Positions 23,601-38,300 of a DNA stretch of 64,000 nt are shown here, one piece after another (the stretch's first letter is position 1; each line of letters starts with the position of its first letter). The notes under the pieces were generated by a model. The model was not told the DNA's origin and searched no databases. It was given only the letters and a program-made list of their open reading frames with translations. A program made the position numbers and the translations under genes. Source of the DNA: Calonectria ilicicola (taxonomy: Eukaryota > Ascomycota > Sordariomycetes > Hypocreales > Nectriaceae); contig CP085828.1 of assembly GCA_020809705.1 (NCBI GenBank), positions 1,922,001-1,986,000 on the forward strand. The letters are read 5' to 3'.

Positions 23601-26600
23601 TCCTCAAACCAACCGACGAAATTGACACATGAAAAAAAAAAAATAGACCAAAAAAAATAGAGGCACTTGTTCGCCGTCAGTCATCAAATGCCAGCCCGGG
23701 CGAGTCATGACAAGGGGAAGGTTCTCAAGGCATGACTGGGATGTTTATTGTAAGCGACCCAGTCAGGGCGCAACGTGGTCGCATCGCATGTGTTGATATA
23801 CATGCCCGCCGTGGGAATCGTCTGATGATCATTTTGCAATACCCGACACAAATGTTATTCAACGTCGGTAATGAAGATGTGTGTTGACCATGATAACCGG
23901 TTGAATGGAGAGACCAGCCGGCAAAGAATTCACCATATTAGAATTTGCCGGAGAAGTGGCTAGCTTACCCAGACCTTTGGCGTCAGGGCGGGCGCATTGG
24001 CCTCGATGGCATGGATGGGGCGCATTATTATCACGGGCCGACAACACAGCAGCGAGGAGAAATACAGAGTACCTAAAAGCGGATACGTACAGAGGTTCTC
24101 TGGGGATAGCACATGGCAGGGATGGGGTAGGGTGTGTTCCCGTCAGGGGACGCCACGACATCATTGTTCCAACGTACTGGCGCTATAAACGGAGTGCAAT
24201 GCTTCCAGGGATGCCTGGTACGAAGCTTCACATGCTTTGATGATTGATGTCCATGATGGGTTAAAGTATGGGGAGGCTCATCTGGCTGCCTTTGACGGAC
24301 CGATAACCAAGAAAAATAGTGGCTCGTTAGACTCTTGCTCGCCCATGGGGAAGGATGGTGATACGATGGCCGTATCTTGGCCGAGCTCGACTAGATAGGG
24401 CCGTCTCTTGCATCTAGGTGTGCGGACATCGCCGTTCCGAATCACCGAGTATCAGGATAAGATCTGAGATCATTTTGCCCCGGAATTGCCCTATGAGGCT
24501 AGCGCATTAGGTCGCGACAGGCATCTTGACCTCTATTCTGGGGCGCCACCGCACAAGGGGAAGCTGAGAAACCTGGAGGGCGAACAGAGCCTCTTTGGGG
24601 ATTTGGGGTTAGCACCTGGCCCCCGGGTGCGCCTTCCTCATCTGCGCAGGGGACCATGGAGAGAAGGAGAAACATGATGGTGTGCCAGAAGGGGGAGGGT
24701 GAAGCAGATAGCTAATCCTGGGGAGGCAAGCTTGTGGCTTGGTCATCCCTACCCGTGTCGCGGAGCCTCGAGGGGTACGGGCGATGTTCAGGCGAGACGT
24801 CAGCCAAATGGCTTATCACCCCCACGCTGGGGGCAGAAAGTTGCAGCACCCCTGGGCTGGGCTGACGGTAGTGAGGCCGCTGGCCAGACCGCACGCCTTG
24901 ACCTCACCTTCAGAGACCTTTCGGTGATCATCTGCTAAAAAGGAAGTCTGGGGAAAGGGCGCCCAGGGATCCGCTTACCACACGTAGACATTGGGGAAAG
25001 GCGACAAGGAATCGAGAGAGCGCGACAAAGAGAAAATGAGAGTCTAGATGCTCTTTCTGGAGCACGTGCGACGTTGACGATGCGGAGACGGTGATAACAA
25101 TTGCAAATTAGGCCTCACGAGACCCCAGACCCCCAGAGAGACCCCAGAGATACTCCATCAGGGACTCCATATGAGACTCCATCCAAGTTCCATCTAGGGA
25201 TTCCCAAACGCACGGCCGAGTTGCTCCTCGTCCGATAGCTTTAATCATGAACCGAGGATACGGTCCGGGATAGAGGAAGTCTGGGAGGCAAATTTGTTCC
25301 AGCTGGGGCGTATGTCTTGGAGCGGTCCAGCTCCGGATATACCAAACTGACAGACTCCTCCACAGGAAAAGCCTGACGAGAGCGGTTTGGCAAATGATGC
25401 ACTGGGTCTAAGCCTGCCTCAAAGGTCTAAGGGCGGGCTGAAGCGGACCTCTGGGGTGCGCGCTTATCGCGATGAATGGCTGGACGTCGTTGAAGCCAAA
25501 ATGACGATAACTACTAGCTATGCCCTGCGGCGGCCTAGCGGGCCCCCAGAGGATCTAATAAGTAGGCTAAACGAGGGGAAAACAGAATCTGGAGTCGTGC
25601 GTCCCGGTCCTAGGGATCCAAAGAGGTGTCTGGTGATGGCCAAGTATTGTCTTATCATCGTGAGCTTTGACGTGGGTCGGCTGTGCCAGAGATGACTGGG
25701 GTCCCGTGTTGCGATGTCGCTGGGCCCGGTTTAGTTTCAAGGGTGCAGTCTGTTAGGACGAATTTTCTTCTGCTTGGCGCATGTCGCAATGATGGCGAAA
25801 AATGAACGGATATACAATTGCGCCTTGTTTATGACGAGCGAGTATTTTGTGAAAGAGTTTTCTCTAATCTGGGGAGTGTGGAAGCTGGGGTAAAGGAGTG
25901 CGCGGGTCTGGAATGCGGGAGGCTAGTGGGAAAGCTTGAATAAAGAAAGCCGACCGGATAAAAAGCAAACAGGGCAATTGCCAACTGGCTCGGATGGAAG
26001 TGGCGCTCTTGTGCTCTTGTGAGGCATCGTGAAGCCCCAAATGGGAAGGAATCCACGCTCAACAAACGAGTCTTGTGCACCGCGCACCCCCACCATACCC
26101 AGCACCCAGCCAGCTGATGGACTGAGGGGGGACAGAGCATGGGGATGGACTCGGGCACGGCATGGCATGATGGGTAAGTATTGCAAGGCCAGCCATTACG
26201 TACAGGGTACTCTCAGTTTCTTGCAGCTAGCACAGCACGTACGTGTATGAGCGGTTCAACTCAACTGACAGGACGGGCGCAACCTGAAGTTTAGAGCCGA
26301 TACAGGGTATTACAAGGTAAATGGAGAAATTCCGAGGTGGCGTGCGGAGTAGGAGAAATACAATGCACGATTGCGAAATTGAAATCTAAATTTCATCAAG
26401 CCACAGGCCCAAGGGAAGGGAAAATGGGTTATCAGAATGGTGGGTATCCGGGGCTCAGCCGAAGCTGGCGGACATGGTTAGAGGCTATCGTTTGTTTGTC
26501 AATTTTTTTTTCCAACGCCGGCGGAAACCCCAGAGGCTTGATACGAGTCAAGCTAGAAGGGAAAAAAAAAATAGAAGGAAAAAAGACCCCGGAGTTGCTG

Positions 26601-28044
26601 GATGGAATGGAGGCCAATCAGTCGAGCACGACACGACATCTGTGCCCCACGCGCCGGGCCGGCCTTGAGCAGAGCGGTGGTGGAGTGAGGAGGGAAAATC
26701 TCACCGTCCAGCGGCGAAGCGGGCGAGGGAAAAGGCAAGCAGGAGCGCCGCCCCCCCGACTCCACTCCACACTGGAGGAGCGTCGGTCCACACCCGCCCT
26801 CGACTGGCCCCCAGAGGCACAGAGGGCTTGAGGGCACCGGCGCCGGGGGCGTGGAGCGTGGAAGGAGAAGAGACAGGGAGGTCAGTTATCGGTGTTCGGG
26901 GTATGGCCTCTGCTGTCGTGGGCTGGTTCCGCTTGGCTTGTCTGAGAGAAGAAAAGAAGAGGAAGGGAAAAAATAAAAAATAAAAAAAAATAAAAAAGAG
27001 AGGAGTGAAAGAGAGCGCAACCGCCGTATCTCGGGGCTTGTATCGGCGAAGCATGTCTCCCAAGCCGCCATGCCTTGGCCGCAAATGTGTGCTATCCGCG
27101 TCTCGAGCAACTGCGGTATCCCGCCGTGTCCTGTGCCTGAATCGTAGCATGGCGGTCGCCCACAGGCATATCGTCATCGCTGGTAGTTGGCCCTCACGGG
27201 CGCTGCGCAGGGTCATGGTATCTAATCTGGTGGTGTCGAGGAGGCGCTTCGTACTACGCTATCTACTTGGCTATCTCCCCAAGCAAGCCTTCCATCCGAT
27301 GGGGTGGGAGGGGCCAAACTCTGACTTGGAGCCTCCTGCTTCTTCCGCCTGGGGTGGTGAGTGGTGACAGAGCCATCTGCTCAGGTCACACCCCCAGGCG
27401 CCGCTGTCCGCACACCCTCTCTCTCGCGCTCGCAAACTCACTCACAGTCGTTCAAGCCAGTCACACCCACGCCCCGATGCCCCACGAATACGCCCCACGT
27501 CTCACACCCACACAACCCAGCCCACGCTCTCGGCCTAACCCCACCCCCTGGGGACCCTCCTGCCCACCCGCTCCTCGCTCACCCGCTGTACTGTACCGGG
27601 ATACGTACTTGCGGTACTTCGGACCCCCTACCGACCTGCCCTGAGTGCTCCTGTTTTACCGCTGCCTGCAGCGGGTTCAGGTACCCAGCCCTCGCTACAT
27701 GCGCTCGCTGCACCACGCTGCGAGGGTGCTTGCTAGCACCGTCCCGGCCGAGCCCGGCGTCCTTTATAACCATTTGATCCCCCCGTCCCCTCCTCTCAGT
27801 GAGATTCCTGTTCCTCAAAAGCCAACGACCTGATCACTCCAGACTTCCCCAGCTTTTCCAACCTGCACTCAAACAACTCTCCAGGAGACGCTTAAGTAAC
27901 TTCGACTAAGCAACATAACAACAACACAACAAACCAACAACACTACCAAGGGCTCGACTCTCACAGCCATCTCTCACTAGACCCTATCCTTCGACCGACA
28001 CCATAGGACCCTTTGTGTAAGCGACGGGTCAACAGCCGCTTCAC
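20614..28044. other. 7.4-kb gene desert upstream of cre1
   Basis: The left edge holds the promoter of the Rad51-family gene; the right edge is the cre1 promoter and leader. Between them I see no gene. Numerous open frames of 60-160 codons overlap on both strands without recognisable domains. Low-complexity patches include a GA/CCCAGAGA-type imperfect repeat at about 25120-25200 and poly-A/T stretches near 26500-26580 and 26960-27000. Two overlapping minus-strand frames at 23020-23483 look slightly protein-like, but their phases do not join (see rejected items). Confidence 0.5.
27349..27553 (+). promoter_or_regulatory. Cluster of CreA/CRE1 consensus sites in the cre1 promoter
   Basis: The CreA consensus is SYGGRG. 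Matches on either strand occur at 27349-27354 (CTGGGG), 27392-27397 (CCCCAG), 27480-27485 and 27493-27498 (both CCCCAC), and 27548-27553 (CTGGGG). They lie about 490-700 bp upstream of the cre1 start codon. Autoregulation of creA/cre1 is known in several ascomycetes, and functional sites are often closely spaced pairs; 27480/27493 is such a pair. The motif is short, so chance matches are expected. Binding here is inference. Confidence 0.45.
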
Positions 28045-29304
28045 ATGCAACGAGCACAGTCGGCCGTGGATTTTTCCAACCTCTTGAACCCCACAGCTGA
28101 GAAGGATAACACCGAAAAGCCTCAACAGGCTGACGGCGACATGGCTACCGCTGCAGTTACCGTCATCAAACCCAACGGGCCTCTTCCAGGAGCACAGGCC
28201 TCCGAGACTTCCAACGAGTTGCCTCGACCTTACAAGTGCCCTCTTTGCGATAAGGCCTTCCACCGCTTGGAGCACCAGACTCGTCACATCCGCACACACA
28301 CCGGCGAGAAGCCTCACGCCTGCCAGTTCCCCGGCTGCAGCAAGAAGTTTTCTCGCTCCGACGAGCTCACTCGCCATTCTCGCATTCACAACAACCCCAA
28401 CTCAAGGAGAGGCAACAAGGCCCAGCAGCACCAGCAGCAACACCAGCAGCATCAGGTTCTCCCCCATCACATGCAAGTTGATGGAATGATGGCGCCGCCT
28501 CCCGCTCCCAAGACTATTCGCTCTGCTCCCACTTCCACACTGGCTTCGCCCAATGTTTCTCCCCCTCACTCCTACTCGAGCTTTGCCCTCCCCCACACAA
28601 TGCACTACAGCCGCGGCGGTGACATTTCCATGCTCGCAAAGGCTGCTTCTGAGGCTGCCCAGGTTGAGCGTGAGAACCACACTGCTCCTCCATCATCTTC
28701 GCACCACCACAGCCGCCACCACCCCTACTACAGCCACGGCGTTCACGGCTCTCGAGGCCACCTCCCTACTCTGTCTGCCTACCACATGTCCAGCAACTCG
28801 CGGTCTCACCCCGCCGACGAGCCCAGTGATGACCACTACAGCGGTGCTCTTCGACATGCTAAGAGGTCTCGACCCAACTCTCCCAACTCGACGGCTCCCT
28901 CCTCACCAACTTTCTCTCATGATTCTTTGTCTCCTACCCCTGACCACACACCCATTGCCACACCTGCTCACTCTCCTCGCCTGCGACCTTTCTCTGGCTA
29001 CGAGCTGCCCAGCCTCCGAAACCTCTCCCTCCAGCACAACACCACACCAGCGCTTGCTCCCATGGAGCCCCACCTCGACGGCAGCGGCTTCCAGGGAGCT
29101 CCTCCTACTACCGCTCCCCGCAGCACTGGAATGTCGTTGACTGACATTATCAGCCGCCCTGACGGATCTCAGAGAAAGCTCCCGGTTCCTCAGGTTCCTA
29201 AGGTGGCCGTTCAGGACTTGCTGTCGGACAATGGCTTCAGCAATAGCGGCAGGAGTTCAGCCGCCGGAAGCCTAGCTGGCGGCGACCTCATGGATAGGAT
29301 GTAG
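28045..29304 (+). CDS. cre1: CreA/CRE1 carbon catabolite repressor (single exon, 419 aa)
   Basis: The protein starts [16 protein letters not shown], the family N-terminus. Two C2H2 zinc fingers follow: Cys65/Cys68/His81/His85 and Cys93/Cys98/His111/His115, joined by a THTGEKPH linker as in Mig1-type proteins. A Gln/His-rich stretch (~125-140) and a long Ser/Pro-rich region come next. An acidic patch, DEPSDDHYS, precedes a basic KRSRPNSP segment; in Trichoderma a serine in the corresponding acidic patch is phosphorylated to allow DNA binding. The conserved C-terminal repression region includes [10 protein letters not shown] and [20 protein letters not shown]. It represses genes for alternative carbon use and secreted hydrolases when glucose is present, binding SYGGRG. 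It is intronless, as in most relatives. It sits between a 7.4-kb upstream and an 11-kb downstream desert. Confidence 0.98.
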   Translation: MQRAQSAVDFSNLLNPTAEKDNTEKPQQADGDMATAAVTVIKPNGPLPGAQASETSNELPRPYKCPLCDKAFHRLEHQTRHIRTHTGEKPHACQFPGCSKKFSRSDELTRHSRIHNNPNSRRGNKAQQHQQQHQQHQVLPHHMQVDGMMAPPPAPKTIRSAPTSTLASPNVSPPHSYSSFALPHTMHYSRGGDISMLAKAASEAAQVERENHTAPPSSSHHHSRHHPYYSHGVHGSRGHLPTLSAYHMSSNSRSHPADEPSDDHYSGALRHAKRSRPNSPNSTAPSSPTFSHDSLSPTPDHTPIATPAHSPRLRPFSGYELPSLRNLSLQHNTTPALAPMEPHLDGSGFQGAPPTTAPRSTGMSLTDIISRPDGSQRKLPVPQVPKVAVQDLLSDNGFSNSGRSSAAGSLAGGDLMDRM

Positions 29305-32300
29305 GGCATACCACATCCATGGTTTGGCGCTTCCAACGACTTGATGACGAACTTGGGCTATAGAGGCATAGACAGAGACGGCGTTTACGGGTTACTACAT
29401 GACAATCGATTTTTTCCTCTCAGCAGTTGAGCAATCGGCGAGGACTTGGGCGGCATTTGTGAAGAAGCAGAAGACTTCATCTTTGAGTGAGTGGGCTGAT
29501 GGACTCCAGGCCTCAGTCTGCCATTTCTTTTAGTGGATTTTTTTTTCTCTTTGGAGGGTTAGGATGGTGGACTAGACTTGGTCGAATTGCGGAGCACTTG
29601 GATTTTTCCCTCGGGCTTGCCTCGGGGCTGTTGGGGCCACCATACCTCGACCGGAAAAGCAAAGTCTATTTGATATACCGACTTTTTTATTATTGTTAAC
29701 AACTCGACTCCTGTTGCTGTAAAGCTACAAAATTCATGTTACAAACTATTTTCACTTCGCCGGTTGTCTTTTGCATGTTTGCTACATGGTGCATTGTTCT
29801 GCGTGGATCAGGGATAGCAGAGGGCGGGGCGGGCTAATTCTTTCTACTTTTTTGTTCTTTTTTTGCAATAGACAGTTACGTACGAAACGAAATGTGAACC
29901 AGGCAACGGAATATTTTCCATTTCAAACCATGTCTTTTGTGTCTTTGACGTGAACTCATACCTCTAAGCTATTAGACCATGGATTGCACTCCGTGCGCCC
30001 TGTGCCGTGCTCCGCAACCCCAGGGTGACGCGGAGACCCCGTAGCTGCATTGTGACGAGGGGCTGAATTGAATGTCTTGCCTGGCCTTGTCTCTGCTTGG
30101 CCGTCTAGTGACGCTATCTGGCCTCAGCCCAAGAATTTCCCAGAGCGGAACCGCAACCAAGTCATCGACATTGAGGATTGCACTAGCGGCTATCAAGGAC
30201 AAGCCGGAGCTGTCTGGGGAAAACTATGCTTCCTGGAGGGGGGGCTGTTTCTCAACAACCTGACGTAGTCCGGCTTTGGTCTTGTCCGCCACAGAAAGAC
30301 TTGAAGGGGGGGATGGTAAGTTGATTTGTAACGTCTGTTTACTTCTTTTTTTTTCTTGTAAAAAGTTTCTTTTTCTCCTTTGCCTTTGTCGAGTCAAAGG
30401 GACTGATCACAGTGCAGCTTCTCAGGGTATTTTTTTTTTTTCCTTTTCCCCCCCCTTGTCTTTGACAAAATCTATGCTATGCTATGCCTCTTGGCCCCAG
30501 AATCTCAGTGTGCGCCCAATGAGTCAATGGCTTGCCCACGCCCCTCCCACGCACAAAAATGTTCGTTCCTCTGGGCTCCCCCCCAGTCTGGGTCCCCCCT
30601 GGCCTGTCCCCCCCTCCACCCCACATGATGGCTGAGAGTGACGAGCATCCCATCGAGGCCGCATTATCCACCCCTTGGCGGCTCGCCCTTTTTGGGGGGG
30701 GGAGAAGGAAAAAAAAAAAAAGTCAGATGTTCGCCCTACTGTCACATGAAGGTGGCCAGGAGACCCCGGAAAGATAATCCCGTGAAAAAAGCAACGCTTG
30801 TCTGATTTGCTCATGGGGAAAAGAGACAACAGCCGTTTCCGATAGCGGGATGTTCTCAACCATTTCCCTCTGGGGAATCCAAGGGCGTGCCATACAATTT
30901 TAGGTGTCCGTCGTGTGCTTCAGGCCTGAAGTACAAGTGTGTTGGGTACTTTGAAAAAAAAAAAATTCATCTGCTAGGTGCATGCTTGGGGGCTGCCGCT
31001 GTGCAACCGTCGCCGCGCCGGGCGCTGGGGGCGCCTCGTGTCCCTGGCTCGGTTGTGCATACAAGTCTATCGGGCAATGCAACCTATGTATCGTATCTAC
31101 GGGAAAAAGCCGATGGCATGCTAGCTGTGGGCTTATGTATGTACTGTATTGTGCCGTGCGGTGCCGTGCTGTGGGTGCAGCAGCGCAAGCCAACTGAGAT
31201 GTCTTCCCTTTTCAGCTCCTTATCAACCGTGGGAATTACCCCGTGGAGCGTGCATGTGGGCAAGATAGCTCAGCCTCCCAGGATGGCCCTGAAGCCACCA
31301 GGGCTGCCTGCCGACGGTTATTTGCAGGTCCCCTTGGGGTACGAACGTGGGTGGCCAACCATTCCCGTCTGAAGAGGGCGGCAGACTCACACCTCTCCAC
31401 GTAAACACACCTACGTCTTCTGTGTGGTTTTTTGCGACAGCACCGCCCCAAGGGTGGGATCACGTCAGCTCCTGAGGCTTCAGGCAGACTGCGCCCTGGT
31501 CTGCAGGCCATAAAATTTTCTTCCTGTTTCTCAGTTGGGACTGGTCCCTTGACAATCTTGGCATGTTTATGACCATCCCCCCCAACATGCACCAACGGGC
31601 GAGGAACCACGTTGCGAGTTTAACCAGACAGCTGGCAGGCGCTTACAAAACCAGGGGGTGGAAACCTCGGAGGGCGACTACGCGCTACGTTCCCAATGCC
31701 CGGCAAGACTCTTGCACTGACATTCTAGTAATTTCTCGTGCATCCCGAAAGCACACAATCTGTATCTGACCTCCGACATTTCAACCTTAAGGTAGGCATC
31801 GGACTAGATCCGGTGCAGGCGCCACGTCAATGATGGCTTCCTTGGAACGTCGGTCAAGGCAGAAAAAGGCGTAGGCCAACAAAACAACGTTACCATCAGG
31901 CATTTTGCATCAAGATGGAGGGTGGTTGCTCGGCATTGCACATGAGGTGGCATCATCATTTTTTTCTTTGCTTTTTTCGTCATTGTATCTGATTAATTAA
32001 CGGCACTGTTCGCAACCCTCCTGCCAACTGGGTTTATGGCGGATGAGGCGTCGTCTCCGTTCTACACCGCTAGACGGTGCCAACGAATGAGCTCGCCGAG
32101 TGTGGCCGGGTGTGGTGTGGAAGGCGGCAGCTCTTAGGGAATCTGCATGGAGGTTACGATAAAAGTCTGGGGTGGGTGTGATGTGTGTGTGTCAAGTGTG
32201 AGTAGTCGTATCGCGGGGGAGACCTAAATTGGCCGGGGGCGGCGTTGTGACTGTGATGACGATTTGATGTCGTGATGTCAACGAAGTTGATCCCGCACCA

Positions 32301-35300
32301 GCCCATCCTATAAGTTGCTGTTTTCAGGTGCTGTAACTGGGTTACCGGACAAGACATTGAACCTCACTTCAACTCTAATCACATCTCTGGAGGATATCCC
32401 GGTCGAATGGAGAAGGGGGGGAGGGGGGAGGGTAGTGCAAAGACGCCAGGAGTCTCATCTTTTTTTCATTGACTCGGGTGCGGGAGCGACGGGCCCATCA
32501 TTGTCGTGGGATGGCTAGGACACAGACAGAGGCCCGCGCAACGGAAAGACTTGAGGTTTGACTAGATGTTCCAGCAGATGATCGCGAGCCGGAGCTGGGA
32601 AGCCATTTGAGCGCTTCGACGAAGAACTATTCGTCTGTCTAAAACCACACCCCTGGGGTCCCACGAAGTGTAGGGCTTGGCTCCCGGCCTTTCCAGGCAC
32701 CACCACCACAACCCCACTGAGACATACACGCGCCTGTATGTGGTGCATGTCTCTGGGTCGTGAGTCTATCTGTCCATTGCTGTGCCATACGAAATGTAGG
32801 TGTGCGTCCGTGTTACTGCAGTGCATTGCAGCGCAGCAACGCTGTCTCAATGCGAAAAGAAGAAAGGAAAAGTCAAGGACAAAAGCAAAGCAGAGACAAA
32901 AAGCCAAGGTAATGTGGGGGTGGGGTACGTTGGGCGATCTCGGGATGGCCCTCGTCCTGTTCTCATCTCAACTCTAGGCCCCGCTAACCCGCGAGCCGTC
33001 GGGGATGCAGCCTGTGAATGAGGCGTACATAGAGGGAGGGGAAAGCCTGTCGCGGGGCTGATGCCGTGTCTCGCATCTTTCGCCCTTGCTTCAAAGTCGG
33101 TCCAAGGTGGCGGCAGGCGGATGAACAGTCGGACGAGGGAAGAGATGACACGCGCTTCCCGGTTGAAAAAAAAAAAGAAAAAAACCACCAACAAGGGTGT
33201 GGTGTTTTGTGCGGGCGAATCAGTGCAAACCATTGTGAGGCGTCGCCCTTGCGGCATGGCATTGATGCATCGAGACCCGTGTCCGATAGGCGGAGACTAA
33301 AACTAAATGAGGAGAGCTTGACTGAGAAGTTAGCTATCAACTGGTGATCGTCGGTTTTCTCCAGTTGTCATATTCCGCCCTGTCTTTCCCTATCGACTTG
33401 CCGCACAAGGCAAGGCGAATCGAATCCATCGGACTTTGAATGCCGTGGGAGCTCGGCAGAGACAAGGATCACCTTCCAAAAGCAAAGGTCGGATAGCACA
33501 ACCGACGAAGGACACCGACACACCCTCCCAGCCAAGGAATCCCCAGCTAAAAATGGACTGCGACATGCCACACCAAACGACGGAAAAGTACAGTACCTGA
33601 GCTACAATCTGTGACCCTTAAGGGGAGGGGCTTTGGGGGCCCTTTGGGGGGGATGGGAGCGAGTGAGGTACCCTGATAGGGAGCCATAGTTTGGGGCTAG
33701 CCTTATCACCGACTAGCTGGCTCAATGGAAGCATTGATTCAGATGTGCGCGCGTGCTGTCTCTTTCGCTGGCCCGCCCTGGCCTGACAGTCACGACCGCG
33801 AACCTGGCGCTTGGACTGGCCGTGTCTGGGGGCCCACGGGAGCACTGCGGGAGGGATGGTTGGCGGACGAGGCGAGGGGAAAAATGCTTTCCCCGGAAAT
33901 GAGGCCTGGGGCACACACTGACAACCGAACTATTTTCAGTTGAGACGTGCTTGAGGCCGAACCCAGTAATCCGTCGCGAGTCGAACGGCACGGCAGGCTC
34001 GGGAGGGCCACCGAGGGGCGACAGCTGGGCAGCGCAAAAATGGAATAAAGAAAACCAAAATGTCACCATCGGCTGAGGAGTGACGACAAGTCCCGATCGG
34101 GACAGCACAAGGGGCCACGACCCTCGCTGAGGCCCGAAGGTGAGTGGCAGGCCGAACTGTAGGCGCAGGTGTATCCTGTCGTGGCTGCGGCACCCTTGAC
34201 GCGTCCCCCCACGTCGGCCCCGCGAGATGGGCATGGGCCAGGATGGGGAAGTGATCCTCTGCCTCATTTGCAAACCACCAGATCCCTGGCCAAGGGTTGC
34301 TCTCGTTACGGGGGTGTGGGGGAGTCGTACCGTGGAGGGCTTCCAGCGGCGGCACAGAACAAACGAGGGGCGGATTGGCCGCTCAGTCGGGTGGATAGTT
34401 GTTTGTGGCCCTTGAATCTGGTGTCATCGTGGGCAATATCTGTGTCATTACCCTTCTGGTGCTTTGCTGTTGAAGGCCATGCTAATGCTGTTGCGCCGAT
34501 TCAGAAGTTGGTTGCGTCAGCGATGGGGAAGAGAGGCTGCCAAGGTTGGTTAGGACGCCGATGGTTTGAGGATGCCGCCTCCCATCGTCTTCGGCTGGCT
34601 ATTGTCGCGCAACCCTTATTGAACCACGTATCTTTGCCCCCTTCTGGGTTGAAAAACGACTAGAAACTAGTAGACTGCATGTCTGTGGTGCCTCACCATT
34701 GCCGCCTTTCACGCTTGGCTGTGTCTAGTCTCATGTCCCGGAGGCGAAGTAACTCCACGCGACAAGGCGAAACAGAGAGCCATATCGCAGCAAACAACTC
34801 ACCATCACATCACATCATATGATGTTCATCTTGTACCTTGGTGTTGACAGAAAGTGGCTCTCCCAAGTACATGTTGCTTGTTCCCTGTGAGCTAACTCCC
34901 GTGATTCCTGCATTCAACCTTGTCCCTGCCTAGACGCAACCAAGTCCCTGGTGGCTTTCCGATCCTGCACACCGTGGGTTGGGTTGGGCTGACCGTTGGC
35001 TCTGGCACGGCAGTCACTTGTGCCCCTGGCGGACACTGTTAAGGAAGATTGTTCTCTGCGGTTCGATTTCTAGCACGTGGGATGCCATCATGACCAACAC
35101 CAACAGCGCTTGTTGAATGTTGGTAAAGGGTCTTGGTGAATCTCCCCGATTCGGCAAGCCGGCCCTAGGATGGGGTAGTATTCACAATAATTCACTCGGG
35201 ATATTCGTAGATCACGTTCCCGGAACCGTCCGCCGGGAGATGTACGCACTGGCAAAGTTGCGGAACGACTCTACCGCACTGGCCAAACACGTGCGTGTAC

Positions 35301-38300
35301 CAGCTTGGTGCCCAAGAGCAATACGCACACCCTGATGGTGAGTAGCATCAAAGTTGTGCTGTTGCTTCGTAATCCAGCACGGTTACAAACTACTTGCGGA
35401 ACTACCTATCCGGGAAGCTGTTCGACCACTCTTGGCTTTATCCGAAGACCTTCCAAATACGAGCGCGAAAACATTTCACGTCAGCAAGACGTCATTGCGA
35501 GGGTTTCGCGAGGGTTCCTGGCGGATAAAGTCCTCGTGCATGTCGTGCAAGGACGTGTGAGGAGTGTGATGCTGGAATGTGAGGCCAAGGTACCTTATGG
35601 CAGGAAAACAGTCGCGACCGTCCGTGTCAACGGATATGCGGAATCGGAGCCCCGGGAGATCTTCAATGCACACAACTTTGCTCCGTTCGGATTCATCGGG
35701 AGCTAATCTGCCCCAGATGGGTCGATGACAGGACGATGGTGATGTCGCCGCGGTCTCAAGCCGGAAAGCTTCTTTGTCCTCGGCGTGTAAAATCGCCATT
35801 GGAAAGCACTAGCTCCTTGAAGTATATTCGGCGAGGAGACAGAGTGAGTGCATGCTGGCAGATTTCGTTTGTCATCGGAACCTTGGTATTGTCAAGGTTC
35901 GAACCTAATGGGGTTCCAGACTGCGGAGGTTGACACCATCTTCTAGGAGTGAGACAGATCGAGATTCATTCTACGGTTCCGCAGGAAGTCATTCGGAGGT
36001 TGTCTTCACGGCGTGCTAGAGAGGAGGGCGCGGCGAGATTTCGTCACATTCACATGCCAAGTTCCGCACGATAATGGGATCTGACCTCAGCCAAACTAAT
36101 AAAGCCAAATTGGAAGCTCGCCATCCATCGCAACGGCATTTGCCCTTTTTAGCATGTGATGATAAGGGTCGCGTCACAGATTCATTGAGCGATGTTGCCA
36201 TGACCGCTGGCACTGCTCATCACCCATTGACAGCATCCTGGCAACAACGTGCGACCTAAGTCAGATCTGATCTGCGGGTTGGATAAATGTGTGCATTCCA
36301 CTAACCACCGGCTCACCGGGGAAATGCCATCGGTCACCACTGGCCACACCTTGATCTGACCTCTCACCGGATGGGGGGCCGAGTCTCATCAAACTTCAGG
36401 CTGCCTGGCTTAATGCGACGAGCACAAACCTGTCAAGGGATGCCATCTTGCACCCCGGAAAGTCCCCGTGTCGGGGTGTCGGGGCGTCGGAAAGGATCGG
36501 TCGGTCTCGCGCTCCGGGGTTGACAACACTGACCCTTCAATTTCCCCCTCTGGGCTTGGCTCCCTATCATCCCCACGATACTGGACCTCAGAGCTTGGGC
36601 CCAAGGGGCGTCAATCGTGGCTTGCGTCCCCCCTCGTGTCAATGAGTGCGGGCGTTCCTATGTCTGGCGCAGGGTCCAAAGCGAGGCCGGATAGATGCCC
36701 GCCAGTCTGAATGCACACACCCTGGGTCCACTGCGGCTCGAGGCGGGAAAATGGTGCATTACGCAGCGAGAGTCTCGGAGACTCCCTCTCAAGACGGAGG
36801 CCAACTGGACGATAGGGGACCGTGGACACACGGAGGTGCTAAGGCGGCAATCACGCACATAGTCCGCTATTCCACTGATTCCAGACCCCCGTGCCAGATA
36901 ACAATATCATTCCGGGGGCGTGGAGCCTCGAATACGTGGAGCCGCAGAGCCGCTCGACCGAGGCGGACGATCTCCGACGCCCTGTGCCGACAAGACTCAA
37001 GTGTCCCGGTCAATGCGCCGGTACTGTGGCACGGCCGGGGCCTCTGTGTCATGTACGGGCTGCGATCACGACATTTCGGGTCAGGGAGGTGAGGATCGGG
37101 GGCTCGGGATTCCAGGTGTGGTTGGAACGAACTACAAGCAAAACCCGGGGACAATTAACCTGACAACGACGAATATCGGTCCGTTGCAACTAAGTAACTG
37201 ACACCAGCAATTCCCCCGGATTGTCCCGCACGCCCCTTCCAGCCTCCCCAGAAATGCCATCTCCAGACTCGCGGGGTGGCCGAACCATGAATGGAGATTT
37301 AGCGGGAGATAAGCCCACGATCGCTTCGACCCTCTGGTGTTTAAACCTTCCAAGACCGGGAATTCTCGCCGGGACCACAATTAGCTCCATCCCCTGAACG
37401 TCAGTGCGCGCTTCCAGAGTAAGAAGGAATTATCCGCCGCCGCTGGGATCTGGACTTGGATTTTGCCGCCCGGAAATACTTGCCCAAGGGGAAATGACTT
37501 TGTCCTTCAGACAACCCTAGTGTCGCAGGAACGTGACGCTATTTACGCATGACTCGAAAGAGTTTGCTCACCGGCTGACTCGATGTGGTATCGCTCCCAA
37601 TGCGGCTCAAGGCGTACCCCAGAGTCCTTGTTTCCCGAGTTGGGAAGTATTTCGTCCTCCCCCGCATTCTCACATGGCCCGGGGCATGAAAGTTGGGGTA
37701 GGTGAAGGAATGGAAATACGGCCCGAAAGTGCCAAATTGTCGAGGAGGGCGACGCACGCTGTAAGGGTTGGCCTGGCGGCATGGGGAGTATGAGGTGTGT
37801 GTCGGCTCACCTTGACGGCCGCCACCGCGACCGAAACCTCCGTCGGCATCCAACTCGGCTAGGATTGAGTTCCAACGTGGGCACATCACGCAATAGCGTT
37901 ACTGTAATCTTCTAAGCCAAACCGCGGCGAGCTTGCACTGAGGGGACCGAGGGACCACGGCCTGGACGGAAATACGAGACGCCTCGGGAGATTGACTGGG
38001 TATTACATATCCGGTCGGCGTGTACAGCCTCCGATGCCGGCTTCCCATTTGAATTCCCTGTCCATTGGATTCTTCAGGATGCAACTATTTGGCTGTGTGC
38101 GGCGTGGGAATAATCCCACGGCTAATTTACTCGGCTATGCAAAGGATTCAATAGTCTGGCTGGACTAGGAATGTGCCATGTAGCTTTTTCGCAAAGCGAC
38201 TGCATATTATCCTAACAATTTCCTAGGCGGAGTGCGACTGTGACTGTGGCTGTGACTTTGAATGCAACTGCAACTGCAGGATAGGAGTTGATGTTACAGA

